64,000 nucleotides of DNA from Pomphorhynchus laevis (Eukaryota > Acanthocephala > Palaeacanthocephala > Echinorhynchida > Pomphorhynchidae), in the NCBI GenBank assembly GCA_012934845.2, contig WNNJ02002289.1:92158-156157 (forward strand), in the 5' to 3' direction. The notes below the pieces were generated by a model. That model worked only from the letters and a program-made list of their open reading frames with translations, made no database searches and was not told the origin of the DNA. This document shows positions 55,441-64,000 of this stretch, in pieces. Each line of letters begins with the position of its first letter. Within the stretch, counting starts at the first letter, position 1. The position numbers and the translations under genes were made by a program.

Positions 55441-55619
55441 AGTGAGTTGAAAAAAGCAGGATGTCAGTATAATATAATATATATAATATACTATATAATA
55501 TACTATATATACTATATATTATTTGGTTGATTAATATTTTGTTGATGTATACTTTTCCAATATAAGAAAAAGAAAAGAATCCATCACACTTGATTGAAAA
55601 TTATCTGAAAAATAGTCGT

Positions 55620-55750
55620 ATCAAGAATATATAGTTTCAGTATTTCAGACAGGTTATATTACCGGGAAAGCAAAGTCCATAAGTCAATTATAACATGTCA
55701 GTAGAACAAATCAGATCAGACACCTGAGTCTACGTATTTTATACTATATA
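55620..55750 (-). repeat. Dispersed repeat R, 3' half, inverted
   Basis: On the minus strand it reads AATACGTAGACTCAGGTGTC, GTTCTACTGACATGTTATAA and GACTTTGCTTTCCCGG. Confidence 0.78.
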
Positions 55751-56204
55751 ACAGCATCAGATAACTGTATATAAAGCTGCATTTGGTATTATCAAAAATT
55801 TAAGATATGATTTTTTACTGATTAATTGATTGATTCAGGGTTATATTTCTATAATAATATTTTAGAATTTACTTGAGAAATTTAATTTGGAAAACGTTTT
55901 GCTCAACAATTCTAATTTTAAATATCGCGCATTTCCTATTTGATATCACTGCCATACATATTTAAAGATCAAATACTACAGTATTTTGTGATTATGGACA
56001 TTCGTAAAAACAATAACTTTACTGTAAACTCTTATATTTCAAATATAAATGAACAACAAAACATTGTATCAAACACTAAATTGAATTGGAACTTCAAAAT
56101 TAGTGAGCCTTCGGTATTTCCTCGTTAGTGCCAAGACAAGTCGACATTGAGTTAAACTAATGTCTTGTGCAATCAGCTATTCGCTGTCAGTAAGGTTTTG
56201 AAAA

Positions 56205-59200
56205 TTAGGTGAGCTTATCGCCATGCACAGTCTGCTGCTCACCGACAGCTCCAAAATACGAGGCTATCTTGTTTACCACGCGGCCAAGAACCTTCTCTTC
56301 ATCGCTGACTACATGATGTTTTCGAATGTGTGCGAATTTGTTGATGACGAACGAGATCAAAAAGTTTTGTATGAAGATCTGTGATATGATCCATAAACTA
56401 AAGAGCCATAAAGTAGAAAGAAATTTGTTGTTTCTAAATAGATCCAGAGATTCGCTTCCCTTAGTAACAGACGAATACGCCGTTACAAAAGCTTGATTAA
56501 TTGTCGCGAATTTTTTATCGCGTCTGAAAAACGACCTTCCTATTAAAGTAAAAATAAATAGGTTGACAACGTATGCGAACGACAACACAAGGAATCCACT
56601 TCTGGATACACTTATTGTCTCAGTAAGCAGAAACGTCTTTGGGTTAAATTTCAGCAAATTTAATAGTTTTATTATTGACACAAATATCATAAGTCCTTGT
56701 AGGATTATTAGTAACTGTTGATTAAAGGCAAGTGCTCGGTAATCGACAAAGGCTTGATTTTGACTCGACAAGATTTTCATATTGCTTTTAGCCAATCTTA
56801 GTTGAAAGAGATAAAACGAAAAGTAAGCGAACGATATCAGGATCAATGAAATGTCGAGCCAATTTGCAAATGAGTTCAAATACGCTGAAAATCCTCTGAA
56901 ACCGTAATCCCTAGTAAGCCTATATATCTGTAATAGCTCATTTATAAAATATACGAATATGGACACTGCGTATATGTAATGACATATTCGAACGACTTGT
57001 TTCAGTGAGCAGCAAGATGAACCGGTGTGGTCTCCCGCCAAACCGACTTTATCCTGTTTGGAGTTTAAATATACATGCGATATTTCACATTGTTTTTTCA
57101 TATCTCCTGTTGGTAACAATTCAGTACTTAACGTAAACGCACTAACAATATCTGTATTAGGGTTGTAGAAGCTTCCTTCCATTAGCACTACTTGGGACTT
57201 TTGATCGATCCATTGCCTAGCAATCAGGTCGTCGTAATTTTTACGGCGATCACATAGGCTTATCGAATCTTTACTAGATAAAATTAGAACATATTCGTAA
57301 GGGCCATTAAAGTATTTGTACAGTTTTTTTCCGGTTTTCCTCTTGTAACTTAGCCACGGGCTCTTAGTACACTGGCTGCTTGAATAGTTCCCTGACCAAC
57401 CTTTGGATGTAAAATTTTCATTGTAAAAATAATGGTCTGTTAGCTGGTTCACAAATGTCATACATATATCAGGCTCATAACCGATATTGTAATCTTTATA
57501 TGGTATGTGACTGCAGCTGAACAAGCGTGTTCGTGCCTGTTTTAGTCGAATATCTTTCACAATGAAAAAGGGCTCACGAGGAACCTGTGAAATATGACAG
57601 ACTTTAAACGCACAATGATATTGTCGACGACCAGGAAACATTCGATTATCTAGAATGGAGCTAGCCCAGAATAGAAACTGTTCAGGCTTCTGCATTTTGT
57701 TGAAAATGCCATCCGCATAGAAAAATTTTCGGATTATAGTGCGAGTATTGTAAAAATCCTCTATATTGTTCATACCTTCATAAGACAGAATACAAACCAG
57801 AATTAAAAATAGCATATAGCCGATAATGTCTCTAACTGCCTCCACTAAGTTATTTTCAAGAATCCGCTCTTTAATCTTGCTTTGTAAGTGTGTGTCTGTA
57901 GCCTTGCCAAATTCAATTTGATTGGAATTTGCGAGATGCTGTAGAATGTTGCGATCACCGTTCTCAGATAACTGGTATCTTATGTGTTGATCAGAGGCAG
58001 CGTTTGTTGATATTGTATATAGGGGTAATATGGACGATGTTATACTAGCATGACTGATATTGCACTGTTCGTTTTCTCGAATAATATCTTTATTCAAAAA
58101 TAAGTTTTTGTTAGCCCCGGATAAACTTACGTCCAAACACGAATTTACAATATTCCTCGAATTATCGGTAATCCTTCTATTGTAAGTTTGCTCGCAATGC
58201 AATTTGTCTTGGTCATTACCTGCGCCGACAGCTGATGATGAAATTGTGTTAATTGTCGCTACAGAAGCTGAATCTTTGCGGCAGTGTGCATTGTTGCTAA
58301 AACTAACGGCGCTAGGTGTTTCCTTTACAGTGCGATATTCCTGCATAGCTTCATTTGTTTTGCTGTTTGCTGTTGACGACAATAAAGAAGATGTGCTGAA
58401 TTTCTTCCAATCCGATTTTTTTATTAATAAACTGTTAATTATTGCACTGATTACAATTAGCAACACTTGAACGACTTGTAAAATTACGAATGAACAGCAG
58501 TGAGCGTATATGCCGAATAAAAAATGAGTCGTGCTGATGGTAACGGGCCGCGCTATCATTCTTACAATCAACGCTAATACGACAAGTATTAGCAGACAAG
58601 TAAATCCAATTAATGCATAGGCGTACATTTTGCCTACTAATGGTGCCACGTTACTAACCGACAAATTGTGAATCGAGTCAAATGATAATTTTGACGCATA
58701 CTTACGACTATCACTGCTGTTGATTTGTGGTTGATCGTTACCGTACATTGCAGTTCTTGCTGTTAACGAATCTCCACGATTCTCATTGTAGTCTTTTGTC
58801 TGTTTATTCTTCGCGTGCCCGTATGGCGTTAGTAAGTTCAGATTTATTTTGTCTAATTCCGTTTCAACAGCCGGTGATACTGCGGAATCTGTGACATCAT
58901 GCTCCTCGGCTGCTGTAGAAAGTTTGTTTGGTGGGCTGGTATATTTTAGAGTCAACAGACTATCGATTCCTTCCTGCTTTATGATTTGACTCTCAAGTTC
59001 ACACTCATGTTGTATCGAGTCCAACATAGCATCTGAAAAAAAGCTGCTTTCTGCGCACTTTGTAAACTTTTCATCAAGCCATTCTGGCCTTCTGTTGTGA
59101 TGCGACCGATATTGGAACACGTAGTCACATATGTCAATCTGTCGTTTGTATCGAGAATTATCTTTCATTAGACCGCTTATGATCATTCGTATTTGTTGCT

Positions 59201-62200
59201 TCCTATTCTCCATTTGCTGATGATTAGTAAATAACGGATTGTAGTCACTGTTCCTCTTTTTATGGAAGACATGTATCCTCTGTGACGAAATAATAGCATT
59301 AGCTCCTCTTACTTTTTCTTTGTCAGACTGGTAATATGCGGAGACTTTCAGGTTATTTAATCGCTCGAAAGCCAGTTCAAATAAGTATGTGAGGGCAATT
59401 GGAATTAGAGATACTGCTAAGGCTGAGTACATAGCGATTGTAAGATATTCGCCTAAATGCTGTCTAATTGAATTGGTTTCTCTTCCTTCCGACACATGTT
59501 GAACCGCACTTGATGACGTCATTAATGTAGAAGGTGACGATGGCAGATGAGAATCGTAATATGCGTGATATTGGTATATTGGTAAATATAGAAGTAACAA
59601 TGTGGTGAATATTATATTACACCGAGTAAGGCACTTGCAGTGACAGCGTGCCTGGTACAAAAATATAGACCAGATAGTATGATAATGATAGAGATTCCAG
59701 CAGAACGTGCTGATAAATAAGTGGCCAAACGAGTAGTAATCGATTTTTTGAGATCTTGGAAAAATGCGATTGATTTGACGACTAGCACGAGCATTTGATA
59801 GCCAGCTATAACAGCAAAAATAAAACGTTTTCTTATGTGTTATATCGTGTACGATGCAATGTCTAATATACCAGCTAGGATCTGGTCCGGACTCATCATG
59901 CCAAAAGTTTACCGCTTTAATATCACCAAGATTAATGTGTGTGGAAAGAAGAAATGTATTAACAGAGCCACGTTTAAACGTAGATTCAGCATAGTTTTCA
60001 TTTAAACATTTAGGAAAATCCGATCTTCTTTGACCGACCAGACGTAGAAATACGCGAGCTTTTGAAATCGCCTTTTGCTGGAGACCCGTAAATGTTGTAA
60101 CCTTGTATCGATAAGGAGCGTAATCATCGAATCCAGCTACTGGAATTTCAGAAGGAATCTTTTCTAATTTAATGTTACAGTTACTTTCATCTAATTATAT
60201 TTTTATAATAAATAAAATAACTTAACGGAGAAAACATACTAATTTTATGCGCAGTATAGCCACATTGGTACTAAAGCATCAAATTGTAAGTGCATATCAT
60301 TCAGTTTATTTATCTAGCACATGACGAAATCAATTTAATTTATAATGCACTCAATCGGATTTCTGAATAATAGCTATCTATTACATGAGACATGTGATCA
60401 AATTATAATAGACTATTTAATAATAAAAATTATTATAATCTAAATCTTCTCTATCCAGCAGAATTTCAGCTGAATATTTAAGATTTTCGATTTAACTGCG
60501 AGAGATCCCGATTTTCAGTTGCCAAACGTTTTTCCCAATCGTATTCTAGAAAATGCATAAGAATTTCACATTCTATTGAAACGCACTAAATTTGGATCGA
60601 TATAAAAAATGTTAATGAGCGGTATTTAAAAATAAACGCCGTTCAATAATTTCTATCTTTAAATTAGTAGAAAGTAACTGCATGACATGGCTCTATACGA
60701 TTGTAGCGTTCACATATTATCATTTGAATGAGATAGGAAATGAATAGTAAAATCAGATATATTATTGCGTAATACCAACCGTGATAGCTCGTACCCCAAA
60801 CTACTGTATAATTTAAAGGACGCGAATACGACATGTAATTTAATCCTAATACGCATAAGCATGCCATCTTCAGTCCATATTGGGTAGTAATTGTTTCATT
60901 GAAGTGTACATCTACTTGTCTACATTGCTTTCTATTTGCTTCTTGTTCTTCAGGCAAAATTGATCGCGATGGCTTGTAAAATGATCCGGTCAGATCATTA
61001 CTAGTCGTGAATGCATTGCAAGATGTTTCGTATAGGTCGATCTGTAAAATGCATTCATTTTCAATTCTATCTGATAGATCTGGGCTAGATGATCTGAATT
61101 GATCAATTTGCGATTTTACATATACTAACAAACATATAGCTGTGTTTGGCAACGTGGTAAATAAAATAGTTGGTCCCAAATGATCCTTGCTTGGATTTAT
61201 AGGAACAGTACGTCTTTCAGATATATTTGAAGAATTTTCAAAGATTGCTGATGATTGCTGGCAAGTAATTCCAGTAATGAGAACAACATCTAGATACACT
61301 GAAACCATTTCAATTGATGCTGGCTGCAAAGCTGCCGTTAGTAGAAGATTGCTGCCGTATTTACTCGTTCGACTGCTTATATTAAAATGGGATTTTAGCT
61401 TGCAAATTCGAATCGATTTCTCGTCATCTGGCCGCTGTACCAATGGGGTAATGTATTTAATCGTAGCTTTGCCTAAGTTTATATTTCGCTTATTGTCCGT
61501 GTCCGCTGGTTTAGCAGCCTGTCGGATTTTTCGTCGGTAAGTTTGTTTAGATGAATTAGTTTGATTTTTGTTATTTCTCTGCTGTTGACGCTGTCGTTTA
61601 TTATCCCTCTTTCTATAAGTTTGTGTATCCGCCTTTAGGAAGGCAAATACTTGTCGAAGCTTGGAAGTACCATACTTCAATTCGTCTAATAAGACAAGTT
61701 CGTTTTGAAGAAACAGAAAGACGATCGGATTTTGCATCAATGTTTGATCATCTACACCGCTCATGAAAATTGAATATTGATGTGGAGAAACAAACTCCGC
61801 ATTTCGAAGTACGATGACATTATAACTATTAGCAGCTATCATATCTGCAGTATATATCGCTGGATTGTTCATTATTTTATCTAATGGTGTTTTGCTTATC
61901 AGCGAAAGCAAGAGATGATTGACTAGTGATGTCGCATATAAGGCATGATCAATCTCCTCAATTGCTTCAGGTAGTGACATATGCGTTATCCGTATGTAAT
62001 AGATGCGAACATCGTCGCACAGTTTTAATAACTGACTACTCGTACGTAATCGTGATGGTGAGTTTACGATAAGGGTAAGATAAGCGTTTACCACATATCT
62101 AGTATTGCTGCTTACTAGCTTCGGGGTATTTAGCAGATCACTGCATATCTGAGCCATTGCATCAAGTATCTTTGTGGTTAGAAAATTTTCATGTAAATTG

Positions 62201-63000
62201 AGTCTAAGCATTAAAGCCGATATATCATTTTGGATTGTTTTAAGTTGTAAAATCTGCTCGGGCTCTGTCATCGTTGTTGCCAGATACCTTATCACGGTAA
62301 TTACGCTATTTGCACGCATTAGCAGTGATATTATAATCTTGTCAGAGGAAAGCTCGTGATATAGTGTATACTTTGGATCGTATTGCAAGCGTAGCTTAGC
62401 TCTATGGTAGTCCTGCAACGTTTTGGCATAGTAATTCAAAGATGGCTGGAAAAATCTTACCAAATCATGTTGATTATTTGCTCTTTTATTCGGATAAACC
62501 TTTCTAAATTGACTTCCGGCGACTATGTAACTGCTGTAGTCGAATGGTGGAAGTGACACTATTTCATAAACACGCGATATCGGGAGACCTATGAATTTTA
62601 CAGATATCAACAATCGATAACCTCTATTCGGGTTCCCCATCGGTAAACTGTGGAGAATGTATTCAGCATCTTTGGTTGTTCTTCGTGTTGCAAAAATACT
62701 ATTATCATTTAATAACATTTCTATAGGTCTCCGAATTGGATCGGTATACACGTATACCCACATCGAGAGATGCAACTCTTTATATGCAGATCGGCATTTC
62801 AGTCGCAATGGATCCTGTAAAGCAATCACTATTGTTCGATCAAATCTACAGTATAATAAATCGTCATCAGTGTCTCGAATATATAATATGTTAAAGTGTA
62901 TTTTCTGATTTGCGTAATTGTGTCCAATCGCATTTGGAGATAAACAACTACCTTTAAGTCTTGAGTAACCGTAGTGTACGGGATGAAATAAAATAAGTTG
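56205..63000 (-). CDS. Polycystin-1-like (PKD1 family), C-terminal two thirds
   Basis: Two long exons. Exon 63000-60699 (767 codons) begins after an AG acceptor. It holds the end of a REJ-like region and a GAIN-like region, then a degenerate GPS (CLCVLG where HLT is expected), and ends with the first membrane helix WYYAIIYLILLFISYLIQMI. Exon 60190-56205 (about 1328 codons) begins with a PLAT domain (YRYKVTTFTGLQQKAISKAR, VKFWHDE-like AVNFWHDESGPDPSWYIRH). It then has multiple membrane helices, a polycystin extracellular domain and the channel-like end NWLDISLILISFAYF, FNPKTFLLTETISVSRSG and FVTAYSSVTKGSESLDLF. Phase-1 joining across the 0.5-kb intron (donor at 60698 or 60713) restores a continuous protein. 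The family comprises ciliary or mechanosensory membrane proteins with 11 helices. The stop follows VHGDKLT with no long cytoplasmic tail. Confidence 0.92.
60191..60698 (-). other. Intron of the polycystin-1-like gene
   Basis: The acceptor AATTAG precedes 60190. Two donor choices in the same phase (GTATAG at 60698, GTGAAC at 60713) are possible. AT-rich, no repeat seen. Confidence 0.75.
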
Positions 63001-63035
63001 CTAACATAGCTAGTTCTACTTGTCAATCATACCCA

Positions 63036-64000
63036 ATGATATATTCCCCCAGTGTGTACAACGAATTGCCTACTTTCAATCACACTTCGATGTATACGCA
63101 TTTGATGATCAGGCAAAACGTTGACAAATGCAAGGTCGACCATTGGAAATGTGTTTTGTACGTGTTTCTTGCGGACAGTTTAAAAATCTATCCAATTAAA
63201 AACTTAAAGAAAATTAAATTTAAGGTACGAACTCACATTCACCAGCGTACATATCATTTCAATCTTAAAAATTTGCGAACAGCAATGTTTTTGTATCAGG
63301 TCATTTCATGTTCGGGCCGGGCTGATGATTCTGAATTTCAGACGGTACGCTTTTGCCATCAGAAAACTATTACTGAACGACCTTTGTTTGTAAACGAAAA
63401 GAACATAATATTAAAATCTAAAATGATCGGCAGAAATTTTCGATACCGAACCAATCTCGATGCTATCAGCAAACCGGTTGTCTTTAATCCAATGGAAATT
63501 AAGTCAGTTACTCTAACACTTAAATTGCCGTTAAATTTTAGAAACTTCACGGTGAAATGGTCAATTGCTGAGTTATGGAAAATTGAAGGCTCACATAGCT
63601 TCAGGCCAATTAGCACAATACGCAATAAATATGAACTTAGTATAGTTCTCACGGCAAAGGATCTGTATCGGTATAAAGACGTGGTCATAGCGGTACGAAT
63701 TTCATCTGATTTTACCTCAGATTTTGATTACGTAAAGTTTGCCCATATTCGCTATACACGAGACCCAGTTGCTTTACGTTGCGTTGAAACCAGTTGTCTG
63801 CAGCTTCGAAATTCATTCTTACTGTTCGGATTTCCATCAACTCCAATGCTGGCGGAGTGCCTTAACGTCGGTGATAATAATAGTAGTATCACGAATCCTG
63901 TTTTCACACTGGAAGAAAATGAAAGTAGCCCAAAATTAAGGATATCTGTCCAGAATGTATCTTCATCCGCTATCCTCGATTCCGTTAGCGATATTCAGCA
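63036..64000 (+). CDS. REJ-like polycystin segment on the opposite strand, runs off the window
   Basis: A plus-strand frame is open from 62997 to the window end, over 330 codons, with the first ATG at 63036. It reads like an extracellular REJ-type region: VFNPMEIKSVTLTLKLPLNF, NKYELSIVLTAKDLYRYKDV, then FAHIRYTRDPVALRCVE, which fits the strand leading into the SPLVA-type motif that opens REJ domains. There is no signal peptide or cytosolic start at the ATG, so it is probably an internal exon. Its left end abuts, head-to-head, the first visible exon of the minus-strand polycystin gene. Either this is a second, divergent PKD1-like gene or the N-terminal half of the same gene in inverted orientation. 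Confidence 0.6.
   Translation, partial: MIYSPSVYNELPTFNHTSMYTHLMIRQNVDKCKVDHWKCVLYVFLADSLKIYPIKNLKKIKFKVRTHIHQRTYHFNLKNLRTAMFLYQVISCSGRADDSEFQTVRFCHQKTITERPLFVNEKNIILKSKMIGRNFRYRTNLDAISKPVVFNPMEIKSVTLTLKLPLNFRNFTVKWSIAELWKIEGSHSFRPISTIRNKYELSIVLTAKDLYRYKDVVIAVRISSDFTSDFDYVKFAHIRYTRDPVALRCVETSCLQLRNSFLLFGFPSTPMLAECLNVGDNNSSITNPVFTLEENESSPKLRISVQNVSSSAILDSVSDIQ

Noticed and set aside
55940-56128. 62-codon plus-strand frame at the polycystin 3' flank
   Set aside because: Low-complexity N-rich sequence with no feature; probably chance.
63359-63688. Minus-strand 109-codon frame opposite the REJ-like segment
   Set aside because: Shadow of the longer plus-strand frame; it does not continue the minus-strand polycystin protein.

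Overview
This window is animal nuclear DNA, AT-rich and dense in retrotransposons. Three host loci can be read. A KCNQ-type potassium channel exon lies on the minus strand at the left edge (5-1258). A complete eight-exon WDR92/DNAAF10 (Monad) gene lies on the plus strand (44201-54618). A polycystin-1-like gene occupies the right end (56205-63000, minus), and a second polycystin/REJ-like reading frame points away from it on the plus strand (about 63036-64000, running off the window). WDR92/DNAAF10 is a dynein-arm assembly factor and polycystins are ciliary or mechanosensory proteins, so the animal probably makes motile cilia or flagella. That argues for a ciliated invertebrate, but the phylum cannot be fixed from this window. 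Short introns are 46-53 bp; long ones have been inflated by repeats.

From 1.8 to 43.6 kb the window is a stratified deposit of retroelements. Family A is a two-ORF LINE with a CCHC zinc-knuckle ORF1 and an APE endonuclease/RT ORF2. It has about nine pieces, including three copies in a head-to-tail run (about 28004-38801). Family B is a CR1/L2-like LINE with a PHD-like plus RRM-like ORF1; it has one near full-length copy (12491-16897) with a 20-bp tandem repeat at its 5' end, plus fragments. Family C is a CR1-like LINE with one recent 5'-truncated copy, one older minus-strand copy and one relic. There is one LINE of unassigned clade (family D, 20710-22050), one RTE-clade fragment with a 15-bp target duplication, and a cluster of Penelope-like pieces in which a GIY-YIG domain precedes the reverse transcriptase.

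From 43.6 to 56 kb WDR92 spans about 10.4 kb. Its fifth intron is about 7 kb and holds copies of a short AT-rich dispersed repeat (called R here), a hairpin repeat (S), segmental duplications and a family A 3' end. Several perfect or near-perfect palindromes with very short loops are scattered through the window.

The signals most worth following are the polycystin gene whose two halves face opposite ways at about 63.0 kb, the three-copy head-to-tail LINE run, the permuted Penelope-like element with a cysteine-rich mini-ORF, and the series of unrelated near-perfect palindromes. I found no rRNA, tRNA, CRISPR array or prokaryote-style operon.
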